Shown here one piece after another: positions 47,427 to 56,120 of a DNA stretch of 64,000 bases. Position numbers and translations under genes: made by a program. The notes under the pieces are model-generated. The model did no database searches. It worked only from the letters and a program-made list of their open reading frames with translations, and had not been told where the DNA came from. The stretch comes from Pseudomonadota bacterium. Lineage in GTDB: Bacteria > Desulfobacterota > Binatia > UBA9968. The stretch's first letter is position 1. Each line of letters starts with the position of its first letter. Location: contig JAJPJQ010000038.1 of NCBI GenBank assembly GCA_021324155.1, positions 1-64,000 on the forward strand. Direction: 5' to 3'.

Positions 47427-48089
47427 ATGGAGTACACGGCTGCGGTCCGAGGCCGTCGCATTCCGATGATCGTCAAGCTGGCTTACAGCGCGTTTGTCGC
47501 CGTTCTCGTGCCCTACTACTGGAAGACCTATACGCCCTGGAATTTTTTATTTTTCTGCGACATCGCGCTGCTGCTCACTTGCGCCGGCCTTTGGCTCGAG
47601 AGCCCGTTTATCATCGGCGCGCAGGCAGTCGGGATACTGCTGCCGCAGACGCTCTGGATTGCAGATTTCGCCGCACGCCTCGCGACCGGCCATCACGTGA
47701 CCGGCATAACGGCATACATGTTCGATGAGCGCATTCCGCTGTTCGTACGCGCGCTCTCGTCGTTTCACGGCTGGCTGCCGCTGCTGCTGCTATGGTTGTT
47801 GAGTCGACTGGGATACGACCGGCGGGCGTTCGGCGCAGAAGCGATTGTCATCGCGGCGGTGCTGATCGTGTGCTACGTCTTTGGACCTGTGCCGCCTGCG
47901 CCGGTGTCCAATCCTCAGGCGGCGGTCAACGTGAACTACGTGTACGGATTCAGCGATGAGAGCTCGCAGACGTGGCTGCCATCCGGGCTCTGGCTCGGCA
48001 CCATGATCGCCGGGACGCTCGTCTCCGCCGCCGCGACGCACGCGGCGCTCAAAAAGATTTTTCCCGAGCCGCGCCGCGTTATCTTATAG
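47427..48089 (+). CDS. Six-helix integral membrane protein, first gene of the carrier-protein cluster
   Basis: About 220 aa with six membrane helices (VKLAYSAFVAVLVPYYW, FLFFCDIALLLTCAGLW, SPFIIGAQAVGILLPQTLW, FHGWLPLLLLWLLSRL and others). Conserved-looking loops include DERIPLFVRALSSFHGW and the tail GFSDESSQTWLPSGLW. It resembles uncharacterised membrane-associated proteins; function unknown. ATG 47427 is preferred because the sigma-54 start site falls near 47373 and TAAGGA lies ten bases upstream; ATGs at 47370/47376 would sit on the transcription start. Six bases separate it from the Aas-like gene. Confidence 0.7.
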   Translation: MEYTAAVRGRRIPMIVKLAYSAFVAVLVPYYWKTYTPWNFLFFCDIALLLTCAGLWLESPFIIGAQAVGILLPQTLWIADFAARLATGHHVTGITAYMFDERIPLFVRALSSFHGWLPLLLLWLLSRLGYDRRAFGAEAIVIAAVLIVCYVFGPVPPAPVSNPQAAVNVNYVYGFSDESSQTWLPSGLWLGTMIAGTLVSAAATHAALKKIFPEPRRVIL

Positions 48090-48095
48090 ACTCGC

Positions 48096-51000
48096 ATGGC
48101 CGCTGGAAAATACACGGATACTTTCAGGCTTCCGGGCTTCGCCGCCTTTTTCTGGACACAGTTTCTCGGCGCGTTCAACGATAATTTCTACAAGATGGCC
48201 GTCTCGCTCGTCGCGCTGAACGCCGTCGTGAGCGGCGCGGGCGGCTTTTACGTCGACCTCATTGCGCTGCTGTTCATCCTTCCGTCGGCGCTGTTTTCCG
48301 GCTACGCCGGCCACCTAGCCGACGTCTACAGCAAAAGACGCGTGCTCGTCTCGGTGAAAGTGTTCGAGATCTTCGTAATGGCGCTCGCATTGATCGCCTT
48401 CGCGACCGGCGGCATCGATCCGATGCTCGCGATCGTTTTTCTCATGGGCGTGCACACGGCATTTTTCAGCCCGGCGAAATACGGCATTCTCCCCGAGATG
48501 GTTCCGAACGCAGATCTCTCGCGCGGCAACGGCCTCCTGGAGATGAGCACGTTTGTCGCGATCATTCTCGGCACATCGCTCAGCGGTCCCATCTACATGG
48601 TATGGAAAGACCGGCCGGCATGGATCGGCGTCCTGCTGGTGGCGATCGCCGTGATCGGCACATGGACGAGCCTCGGGATTCCCAGAGTACCGCCGGCGTC
48701 CACCGCGTCGCGGCGGCTGCGGCTCAATCCCTTCGGTGAGATCTGGGAGGGCATGAAGCGGCTCTATCCCGATCGCGCGCTCTGGCTGACGGTCCTCGGG
48801 ATTTCCTATTTTTGGTTTGTCGGCGCGCTCGTGCAGCTCGATACACTGTTCTTCGGCAAAGAGCTGCTCGCGCTCGACGAATCGCACATCACGCTGCTGG
48901 GAACTTTCCTCGCGATCGGCATCGGCGTCGGCAGCCTCGCTGCCGGCCGCCTCTCCGGAGACAAGGTAGAACTGGGCCTCGTGCCCGCGGGCTCGATCGC
49001 GATGGGCATTTCCTTGGCGCTGCTCGCCTTCACGGGCCACTCTTACGCCGCGACCGCAGCGGCGCTGATCGCTCTCGGTTTTGCCGGCGGCCTTTTCGCC
49101 GTGCCGCTGAACGCGCTGCTGCAGCAGCGCAGCGGCCGCGATGAGAAAGGCCGGCTCATCGCCACCAACAATTTCCTCAATACGCTGGCGATCGCGCTGG
49201 CCGCCGGCGCGCATTGGCTTTTACGCAGCGCGCTCGGCCTCGCTCCCGACCGCATCGCGCTGCTGCTCGGAGCGTTTACGCTCGCAGCGACCGTGGTGGT
49301 CTTGCGGCTGGTGCCGGATTATTTCGCGCGTTTCGCCCTGTGGCTGCTCACGCATACGATGTACCGCATCCGCATCGTCGGCCAGGAGCATGTGCCGCTG
49401 CGCGGCCCGGCACTGCTGGTCTGCAATCACGTCTCCTTCGCCGACCCGCTGCTGGTCGGCGCGTCCGTGCAGCGCTTCATCCGCTTCATGATGTACGCGC
49501 CCTATTACGAGATGCGTTCGATCAATTGGATTCTGCGTCTGATGAAGGCGATCCCGGTTTCGGCGCGCAGCCGGCGGGAGACCGTCGAATCGCTCAAGCG
49601 GGCGCGCGAGCAATTGGCCGAAGGCCACGTCGTGTGCATCTTCGCCGAGGGCGGCATCAGCCGCACGGGCAACCTGCTGCCGTTCAAGCGCGGCTTCGAA
49701 AAGATCGTCGAAGACATGAACGTGCCCGTCATTCCGATCCATCTCGACCGCGTCTGGGGCAGTATCTTCAGTTTCAAACAAGGCCGTTTTTTCTGGAAGC
49801 GGCCCGAGCGGTTTCCCTATCCGGTGACAATCTCGTTCGGCGCGCCGCTGCCGCCGTCCGCGACGGCGCACGACGCGCGTCTAGCGGTCGCGGAGCTGGG
49901 GAGCGCGGCGGCGCGCTACCGCCGCGGGCCGCGCGAGACGCTGCCGCTGCGCTTCATCCAGACCGCGAAGCGCCATTGGTTCTCGTTCTGCATGGCGGAC
50001 TCGACCGGGCGCGCGCTCACCTACGGCCGGGCGCTCGTCGCCAGTCTGCTGCTCGCGCGGAGGCTCAAAGAAAAATGCGCCGGCGAGCCGATGATCGGCC
50101 TGTTGTTTCCGGCGTCCGCCGGCGGCGCGCTCGCGAACCTCGCCGTCTCGATCGCGGGCAAGACGGCGGTGAATTTGAATTTCACCGCGGGCGCCGAGGC
50201 GCTCGAACAGGCGCGGCAGCGCTGCGGCATCAAGACGATTCTCACTTCGCGCCAGTTCCTCGCTCGCACAAAGCTCGCGAAAGTCGACGGCATGATCGAT
50301 CTCGAAGAACTGCTGAGCGACCTCAAGCCGAAGGAGAAAACCCGGGCGGCCGCGCGCGCGTTTATTTTGCCTGCGCACTTCTTGACGCGGATTTACGGCG
50401 ACGACAAGCTTGGCGCCGACGCCCTCGCCGCGGTGATTTTCTCCAGCGGCAGCACCGGCTCGCCGAAGGGCGTCATGCTCTCGCACGACAACGTGCTTTC
50501 CAACATCGAATCGTTCGCGCAGCTCTTCCACGTCTCGCCGGAGGACCGCATGCTCGGCGTGCTGCCGTTTTTCCATTCCTTCGGCTTCACCGGCACGCTG
50601 TGGTTTCCGCTGATCACGGGCTTCGGCGCGGTCTACCATTCGAATCCGCTCGACGGCAAAACCATCGGCGAGCTCGCCGAAAAATACCGCGCGACGATCC
50701 TCATCAGCACGCCGACGTTTTATGCGGCGTACCTGCGGCGAATTTCGCGCGAGCAATTCATGACGCTGCGCTACGCGGTCACCGGCGCGGAAAGGCTGCG
50801 CGAGTCGATCGCACGCGAATTCAAGGAAAAGTACGGTCTCGATCTCCTCGAAGGCTACGGCGCGACCGAGATGAGCCCGGTGATCTCGGTCAATATCCCG
50901 GACGTCGCCGACGGCGCTGAGCATCAGACTGGCATGAAATCCGGCACCGTCGGCCATCCGCTGCCGGGAGTGGCGGCGAAAGTCGTCGATCCGGACACCG

Positions 51001-51503
51001 GCGCGCCGCTGCCGGCGAACGCCGAGGGATTGCTGCTCGTCAACGGGCCGAATCGGATGATCGGTTATCTCGACGACGCGGAGAAAACGCGCGAGGTCTT
51101 CCGCGACGGCTGGTATGTCACGGGCGACATCGCCGCGATCGATGACGACGGCTTCATCCGCATCACCGACCGCGCATCGCGCTTCAGCAAGATCGCCGGA
51201 GAGATGGTGCCGCACGTCAAGATCGAAGAGACCGTGAATGAGATTTTGGGCGAGCGCAGCTCCGTCGTGGTGTCGGTCCCCGACGAGCAAAAAGGCGAGC
51301 GGCTGATTGTGCTGTATTCGCACCCGGGTTTTACGCCGGCGGAGCTTTGGGATAAGCTCTGCGAAACCGCGCTCCCGAGGCTCTGGATTCCGCGACGCGA
51401 AAATTGCTTTCAGGTCGAGAGCCTCCCGGTGTTGCCGACGGGAAAAGTGGATTTGCAAGAAGTCAAAAAGCTGGCGGCGGAGTATTCGGAGAGCCGGACG
51501 TGA
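48096..51503 (+). CDS. Aas-like fusion: MFS transporter, PlsC acyltransferase and acyl-ACP synthetase
   Basis: 1135-aa three-domain protein. Residues 1-420: LplT-type MFS transporter (FWTQFLGAFNDNFYKMAV at the start). 430-625: PlsC acyltransferase with the HX4D motif in NHVSFADPLLVG near 446 and FAEGGISRTGNL near 515. 640-1135: AMP-dependent ligase with IFSSGSTGSPKGVMLSH near 780, EGYGATEMSPV and YVTGDIAAIDDDGFIRITD. E. coli has LplT and Aas as separate proteins that import and re-acylate lysophospholipid; here they are fused. Its stop overlaps the next start (GTGA), tying it to the biosynthetic cluster, where it may activate the acyl chain. Confidence 0.92.
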   Translation: MAAGKYTDTFRLPGFAAFFWTQFLGAFNDNFYKMAVSLVALNAVVSGAGGFYVDLIALLFILPSALFSGYAGHLADVYSKRRVLVSVKVFEIFVMALALIAFATGGIDPMLAIVFLMGVHTAFFSPAKYGILPEMVPNADLSRGNGLLEMSTFVAIILGTSLSGPIYMVWKDRPAWIGVLLVAIAVIGTWTSLGIPRVPPASTASRRLRLNPFGEIWEGMKRLYPDRALWLTVLGISYFWFVGALVQLDTLFFGKELLALDESHITLLGTFLAIGIGVGSLAAGRLSGDKVELGLVPAGSIAMGISLALLAFTGHSYAATAAALIALGFAGGLFAVPLNALLQQRSGRDEKGRLIATNNFLNTLAIALAAGAHWLLRSALGLAPDRIALLLGAFTLAATVVVLRLVPDYFARFALWLLTHTMYRIRIVGQEHVPLRGPALLVCNHVSFADPLLVGASVQRFIRFMMYAPYYEMRSINWILRLMKAIPVSARSRRETVESLKRAREQLAEGHVVCIFAEGGISRTGNLLPFKRGFEKIVEDMNVPVIPIHLDRVWGSIFSFKQGRFFWKRPERFPYPVTISFGAPLPPSATAHDARLAVAELGSAAARYRRGPRETLPLRFIQTAKRHWFSFCMADSTGRALTYGRALVASLLLARRLKEKCAGEPMIGLLFPASAGGALANLAVSIAGKTAVNLNFTAGAEALEQARQRCGIKTILTSRQFLARTKLAKVDGMIDLEELLSDLKPKEKTRAAARAFILPAHFLTRIYGDDKLGADALAAVIFSSGSTGSPKGVMLSHDNVLSNIESFAQLFHVSPEDRMLGVLPFFHSFGFTGTLWFPLITGFGAVYHSNPLDGKTIGELAEKYRATILISTPTFYAAYLRRISREQFMTLRYAVTGAERLRESIAREFKEKYGLDLLEGYGATEMSPVISVNIPDVADGAEHQTGMKSGTVGHPLPGVAAKVVDPDTGAPLPANAEGLLLVNGPNRMIGYLDDAEKTREVFRDGWYVTGDIAAIDDDGFIRITDRASRFSKIAGEMVPHVKIEETVNEILGERSSVVVSVPDEQKGERLIVLYSHPGFTPAELWDKLCETALPRLWIPRRENCFQVESLPVLPTGKVDLQEVKKLAAEYSESRT

Positions 51504-52066
51504 GCTCAGCCGTCCTAGTCCTCTGTTGCTTGAATTTCGCCGCCGTCGGCGCGCTGCCCGCGGTGTTTTTTAGGAAAGACGGCCGCTTCAACGCGCTTTG
51601 GTGGCTTACCGCCGCGCCGTTTTTCCTCTGCCCGCCGGTTCTCCTTGCGATTTTTCTCGGTTATTTATCTCCGTTCGCGAACGGAACTTTGCAGGCGCTC
51701 TTTGAGCTTGTATCGGTCTGCTTCAGCACCGCCTCGCTGGCGTTGCTCTTTTTCACGCTGGGAACGCACCACATTCCCATCGCGCTCTGGCATCAAGAAA
51801 ACGACGCGCCGCGGCATATCGTCATGTACGGCGCGTACAAGCGCATTCGCCATCCGTTTTATGCTTCGTTCCTACTCGCATTCATCGGCGCTTTTTTGGC
51901 GGCGCCCCATTGGACGACGCTGACGCTCCTCGTTTATGCCTTCTCGATACTGAATTTCACCGCCTCGAAAGAGGAGGCGCGCCTGCGTCAATCCGCCTTC
52001 GGCGCTGAATATGAGACCTATATGCGAAACGCGGGACGCTTCTGGCCGAAATGGATCGACGCATGA
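51500..52066 (+). CDS. ICMT/PEMT-like membrane methyltransferase
   Basis: 188-aa membrane protein with about five helices and the signature of isoprenylcysteine carboxyl methyltransferase/phospholipid methyltransferase relatives: YKRIRHPFYASFLLAFIG near residue 115 (the RHPxY SAM-binding segment) and KEEARLRQSAFGAEYETYM near the C-terminus. Such enzymes use SAM to methylate membrane-bound carboxylates or amines. GTG 51500 overlaps the preceding TGA, and its own stop overlaps ATG 52063, so it is firmly inside the operon. Likely acts on a lipid-linked intermediate. Confidence 0.8.
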   Translation: MSSAVLVLCCLNFAAVGALPAVFFRKDGRFNALWWLTAAPFFLCPPVLLAIFLGYLSPFANGTLQALFELVSVCFSTASLALLFFTLGTHHIPIALWHQENDAPRHIVMYGAYKRIRHPFYASFLLAFIGAFLAAPHWTTLTLLVYAFSILNFTASKEEARLRQSAFGAEYETYMRNAGRFWPKWIDA

Positions 52067-53031
52067 GGACGAGCGAAATCCTTGTCGATCATTTCTCTGT
52101 CGCCCTCGGCGAGTCCACGTTTACCGTCGATGACGCCGCCCGCGCGGGCAAGACGGTCTCTTCACCCGCGACGCTGAAGGAGTCCGGCTTCCGACTGCAT
52201 CACGTGTGCGGGGCCGGGACGACATCCTACGATCTGGCTTACCGCGCGGTGAACGAGATCCGCGGCGCGCTCGGTGATATCGGCGCGGTCGTGTACGCGA
52301 CGTGCATTCCCGCCAACGGCAATGTGGGCGAAGAGAAAAAATTCCGCGACACCGGGGATGTCAAGCACCTGATGAATTTTCCCGCGAGCCGGTTGCAGTC
52401 GGCGTTCGCGATGGAGCGTGCGGTCGTGATCGGCCTCAACCAGCAGGCCTGCACCGGCATGCTCGGCTCGCTGCGGTTGGCGCGCATGATGCTCACGGAG
52501 GAGCCGGAGGTCGGCCGCGTTCTCTGCCTCACGGCTGACCGCTTTCCCGAGGGCGCGCTCTACGAACAATCATACAATCTCGTCTCCGACGGCGCGGCGG
52601 CCTGCGTCGTCTCACGCGGGCCGGGCGGTTTCCGTCTGCTGGCATGCCACGGCATCACGAACGGGGCGCTCGCCGTCGCCTCGGACGACGAAGTCGTGGG
52701 AAGTTATTTCAGCTACACGTATCGCGTCGTCCAGGAAACGCTGGCGAAGGCGTCGCTCGCCATCGGCGAGATCGATTGGATCGTGCCGCAGAACACGAAT
52801 ATCAAGGCGTGGCAGATCCTCGCACGGCTGCTCAAGTTCGACTTCGCGCGGGTCGCGATGCCGACTCTCGGCGACGTCGGCCATATGATCAGCGGCGACA
52901 ACATCGCCAATCTCAAGCGGCTGATGGAGGAGAAGAAAATCCGTCCGGGCGAGCGCGTCCTGCTCGTCACCGCCGGCTATGGCCTCAACTGGCAGTGCGC
53001 GATCCTGGAAAGCGCGGCGGAAAATGGCTGA
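52063..53031 (+). CDS. KASIII-like thiolase-fold enzyme with altered catalytic residues
   Basis: 322-aa protein of the FabH/KASIII superfamily. The nucleophile is present: Cys130 in NQQACTGMLGSLRLA. The position of the FabH His motif PHQAN reads PQNTN (Gln243), and the Asn motif GNTSAAS is replaced by GHMISGDN, so decarboxylative condensation is unlikely by the usual triad. Relatives such as CerJ and other KASIII-like acyltransferases form esters or amides from carrier-bound acyl groups. ATGA overlap with the previous gene sets the start at 52063. It probably joins acyl and aminoacyl pieces. Confidence 0.82.
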   Translation: MRTSEILVDHFSVALGESTFTVDDAARAGKTVSSPATLKESGFRLHHVCGAGTTSYDLAYRAVNEIRGALGDIGAVVYATCIPANGNVGEEKKFRDTGDVKHLMNFPASRLQSAFAMERAVVIGLNQQACTGMLGSLRLARMMLTEEPEVGRVLCLTADRFPEGALYEQSYNLVSDGAAACVVSRGPGGFRLLACHGITNGALAVASDDEVVGSYFSYTYRVVQETLAKASLAIGEIDWIVPQNTNIKAWQILARLLKFDFARVAMPTLGDVGHMISGDNIANLKRLMEEKKIRPGERVLLVTAGYGLNWQCAILESAAENG

Positions 53032-53887
53032 GCTCAAGAGAACGGTCGAAAGGCTGTCGGAAATTTCGCGTAAGGAGTTTGCCGACCCCTATACTGCCTT
53101 GCGCGACTGGCCCGAGCGGCTCGATCCCGATCAATGGTTTACGAGCCCCGAATTCATCTCGCTCTGCGGCACCGAGGAATACGAGAGGCTCGCGCAGACC
53201 GAGAAAAAACGGCTGAGCTTTTTAGAAGCTGTCAATTTTTATAGTTTAAACATTCACGGGGAAAAATCGTTGATCGAAGGGTTAGCGCGGCGGCTCTACA
53301 GAAAGGACGACGAAGACCTCGCTCCGTACCTGCATCACTTCCTCGACGAGGAAAATAAGCACATGATCTATTTCGCCGCGTTCTGCGAACGATACGCCGG
53401 AAAGATTTATCCGGACAAAAAGCTCGCCTTTCCCCGCGATTACGCTGACGGCGAAGAAGACTTTCTGTTCTTCGCCAAGGTGCTCGTCTTCGAGGAGATC
53501 GTTGACGTGTACAACGTCCGCATGTCGCAGGACGCGAAGCTGGACGCGGTCGCGCGGCAGATCAACGCGATGCATCACAGAGACGAAGCGCGGCATCTCG
53601 TCTTCGGCCGCCAGGTTGTCAAGGAATTGTTTCAGCGCCACGCCTCGAAGTGGCCGCGCGAAGTGCTGGACGGCGTGCGCAGCTATTTATGCGACTACAT
53701 CGTCGCGACGTGGCGGGAATACTACAACGCGGACGTTTACCGGGACATGGCCTTCGACGATCCGCGGGGCCTGCAGCTGAAGGCGTTTTCGCATCCCGTT
53801 CAGAAGCGGCAGCGTCAAACCGTCTCCGCCGGCTGTCTCCGCTTTCTCGTGGACAGCGGCATTTTGCCGGAAGAGCCGACGCTATGA
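53024..53887 (+). CDS. AurF-like non-haem diiron oxygenase
   Basis: 287-aa ferritin-like enzyme of the p-aminobenzoate N-oxygenase (AurF, PF11583-like) family. Diiron ligands: FLDEENKHMIYF near residue 108 (ExxH), LVFEEIVDVYN near 157 (Glu) and MHHRDEARHLVFGRQ near 187 (His, ExxH). Family members oxidise amines to N-hydroxy, nitroso or nitro groups, some on carrier-bound substrates. ATG 53024 overlaps the preceding gene by 8 bases, and the stop overlaps the carrier-protein start as ATGA. Position beside a carrier protein and an aminoacyl ligase suggests a carrier-bound amino acid as substrate. Confidence 0.87.
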   Translation: MAELKRTVERLSEISRKEFADPYTALRDWPERLDPDQWFTSPEFISLCGTEEYERLAQTEKKRLSFLEAVNFYSLNIHGEKSLIEGLARRLYRKDDEDLAPYLHHFLDEENKHMIYFAAFCERYAGKIYPDKKLAFPRDYADGEEDFLFFAKVLVFEEIVDVYNVRMSQDAKLDAVARQINAMHHRDEARHLVFGRQVVKELFQRHASKWPREVLDGVRSYLCDYIVATWREYYNADVYRDMAFDDPRGLQLKAFSHPVQKRQRQTVSAGCLRFLVDSGILPEEPTL

Positions 53888-54144
53888 AGACCGAAACCGA
53901 GGTTCGCCGCGCCCTGCGCGAGTGGGTCATTCGCACCAACGGCAAGATCGCCGCGGACGCGTTGACCGACCGGACGCCGATCATCGAGCAGCGCATCGTC
54001 ACGTCGCTGCAGATAACCGATCTCTTGCTGTTTCTCGAAGAGCTCACCGGCCGCGCGATCGACGTGGAAAAATTAAAGCCGGGAATCTTCCGCGACATCG
54101 ACGCGATCTATGAAAACTTTTTTGGGAAAGCCGATGGCGTCTGA
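53884..54144 (+). CDS. Acyl/aminoacyl carrier protein 1
   Basis: 86-aa carrier protein with the four-helix pattern of phosphopantetheine-binding proteins. The attachment serine is Ser41 in RIVTSLQITDLLLFLEELTG; the residue before it is Thr instead of the usual Asp of DSL. Helix III region KLKPGIFRDIDAIYENFF follows. It overlaps the N-oxygenase gene by four bases and the aminoacyl ligase gene by eleven, the same carrier/ligase pairing described for amino acid:[carrier protein] ligases in rhizobia. It is the probable acceptor of that ligase. Confidence 0.85.
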   Translation: MKTETEVRRALREWVIRTNGKIAADALTDRTPIIEQRIVTSLQITDLLLFLEELTGRAIDVEKLKPGIFRDIDAIYENFFGKADGV

Positions 54145-55003
54145 ACGATCAATCGATTGGAACCTCCTCCCGGGATACCGCTGGCATGAGAACGGCCAAT
54201 CGACTTTCAGCGGCGCGCCGTTAAAGCTTTATCAAAAACTCGACCGCCTGTTTCTCCAATGGGCCGGCGAGCGCGGCGCCGCCGAGCATCGCTTCCCGAC
54301 TTTCATTCCGGCGCGCGAGCTCGACCGGCTGGACTATTTTCGCTCCTTCCCGCACCTCGTGACCTTCCCGGTCACGCTCGATCCGTCGAAAGACAATCTC
54401 GCCGCGTTCGTTCGCGGGGCACCGCTCGACGACGCAGGACATCTTCAACTTGCGGCGAGCGCCCCGATTGCCGACGTGCTGACGCCTGCCGCCTGTTATC
54501 ACTTTTATATTCAATTCCAGGACGAGCGGCTCGCGCAGCCGAGGTACGTCACGACGCGCGCCACCTGCTTTCGCCGGGAGGATCATTACGCGCCGTTACA
54601 GCGCCAGTGGAGCTTCTCAATGCGCGAGATCGTCTGTCTCGGCACGGCGGATGAGGTCAAGGCGTTTCTCGCCGGCGGCCGGGCGACAGTAGAAGGCTTT
54701 TTCAAGAAAATCGGCCTGCCCATCGAATGGCAAAACGCCACCGATCCATTTTTCGAGCCGGCGCGGAGTTCGAAATATCTCATGCAGAAACTCGATCCGG
54801 TCAAGATTGAAATGGTTTTCAACGGCGATCTCGCGATCGGCTCGGTCAATTTTCATCGGAATTACTTCGGCGAAGCATTTCGCATCACGCGCGCGGGCGC
54901 CGACGCTTATTCCGGCTGCATCGCCTTCGGCGTAGAACGATGGATATTCGCATTTTTAACGCACTTCGGAACCGACGAGGCTGGCTGGCCCGTTTTGACG
55001 TGA
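54134..55003 (+). CDS. Amino acid:[carrier protein] ligase (class II aaRS-like, SerRS-type)
   Basis: 289-aa homologue of the seryl-tRNA synthetase core without the tRNA-binding arm. Class II motif 2 reads TRATCFRREDHYAP near residue 145 and motif 3 reads SGCIAFGVERWIFAFLTHFG near 262. The three zinc ligands known from the Bradyrhizobium enzymes (Cys, Glu, Cys) have counterparts in RATCFR, SMREIV and SGCIAFG. These enzymes adenylate glycine or alanine and load it on a carrier protein instead of tRNA. ATG 54134 is used (ribosome site GGGAAAG); the carrier gene overlaps it directly. No NRPS is present. Confidence 0.9.
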   Translation: MASERSIDWNLLPGYRWHENGQSTFSGAPLKLYQKLDRLFLQWAGERGAAEHRFPTFIPARELDRLDYFRSFPHLVTFPVTLDPSKDNLAAFVRGAPLDDAGHLQLAASAPIADVLTPAACYHFYIQFQDERLAQPRYVTTRATCFRREDHYAPLQRQWSFSMREIVCLGTADEVKAFLAGGRATVEGFFKKIGLPIEWQNATDPFFEPARSSKYLMQKLDPVKIEMVFNGDLAIGSVNFHRNYFGEAFRITRAGADAYSGCIAFGVERWIFAFLTHFGTDEAGWPVLT

Positions 55004-55007
55004 GTTC

Positions 55008-56120
55008 ATGAACGCGGAATCGAAGACCGTTCTCATCACCGGCGGCGACGGTTATTTGGGATCGAGCCTCGCGGCAAGCTACCTTGAGAGCACAGACGCG
55101 TCCCTCATCCTTTGGCTCCGAGCCGGCGGCGCGGAGGAATTCGAAAATAAAAAGAGCGCGCTCCAGCGCCGTTTCGCGGGTCATGCCTCGCGCCTGAGCT
55201 ACGCCGCGGGCGATCTGCTGGACGATGAGCCTTTCCGTGCGCTCGATCCGCGCGGGATCGGCGGCATCATTCACGCCGCAGCGGTCACACGATTCAACGT
55301 CGACGAGACGACGGCGCGCGCGGTGAATCTGGAAGGTGCGTGCAAGCTCTTTCGATTCGCCACGGGCTGTCCTTCCCTGGAGGCCTTCGGCCTTCTCAGC
55401 ACCGTTTACGCCTCGGGGCTCGCTCCGGGAGCCATCGCGGAAGCGCCGCTCGACGACGGCCACGGCTTCTCGAATTTTTACGAATGGTCGAAGTGGGCTT
55501 CGGAAGCCGCCTTGTTGAAACACTTCGGCGATCTGCCGTGGCGCATCTTCCGCGTCGCAACGATCATCGCGGACGACGAGCGCGGAACCGTACGGCAGCA
55601 AAACGCGTTTCACAATACGCTGAAGCTTTTATATTACGGGCTGCTCTCCGTGATGCCCGGACTGCCCGAGACGCCCCTGTATTTGCTGTCGGGAGAATTC
55701 GTCAGCCGCGCGATCTTTGCCTTGATGCGCAGACCGTCGAACCGCGTCATTTACCACGTGTGCCATAAGCGGGAGGAAGCACTGCCGCTCCGTGACCTCG
55801 TCGACATCGCTTTCGAAGTGTTTTCTCAGAGCGAAGACTTCAGGCTGCGCAGAATTTTGAAACCTCTCTACGCGGACCTCGGGTCGTTCGAGCTGCTGGC
55901 CGACGGCGTCGAGAAGTTCAGCGGCGCCGTTGTCAGCCAGGCGGTCGCGAGCGTCGCGCCGTTCGCGCGCCAGCTCTTCATCGACAAAGATTTAAAAAAT
56001 ACCAACCTGACGGCGGCGCTCGGCCGTTATCCGGACCCCGAATTGCGGCGGCTCGCCGCCGAGACCTGCCGCCGTTTGGTCGAAAGTCGCTGGAAACCGC
56101 ACGGCCATGACGCTCGATGA
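55008..56120 (+). CDS. Thioester-reductase-like extended SDR
   Basis: 370-aa NAD(P)-dependent reductase of the male-sterility/thioester reductase group (NAD_binding_4). Cofactor motif VLITGGDGYLGSSLAASYLE at residue 8; IIHAAAVTRFNVDETTARAV near 87 followed by NLEGACKLF; LLSTVYASG (Ser/Thr) near 127; catalytic YxxxK in NFYEWSKWASEA near 158. Free-standing members release carrier-bound acyl groups as aldehydes or alcohols. Four bases after the ligase gene and overlapping the phosphopantetheinyl transferase start by 14. Likely the reductive off-loading step of the pathway. Confidence 0.85.
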   Translation: MNAESKTVLITGGDGYLGSSLAASYLESTDASLILWLRAGGAEEFENKKSALQRRFAGHASRLSYAAGDLLDDEPFRALDPRGIGGIIHAAAVTRFNVDETTARAVNLEGACKLFRFATGCPSLEAFGLLSTVYASGLAPGAIAEAPLDDGHGFSNFYEWSKWASEAALLKHFGDLPWRIFRVATIIADDERGTVRQQNAFHNTLKLLYYGLLSVMPGLPETPLYLLSGEFVSRAIFALMRRPSNRVIYHVCHKREEALPLRDLVDIAFEVFSQSEDFRLRRILKPLYADLGSFELLADGVEKFSGAVVSQAVASVAPFARQLFIDKDLKNTNLTAALGRYPDPELRRLAAETCRRLVESRWKPHGHDAR

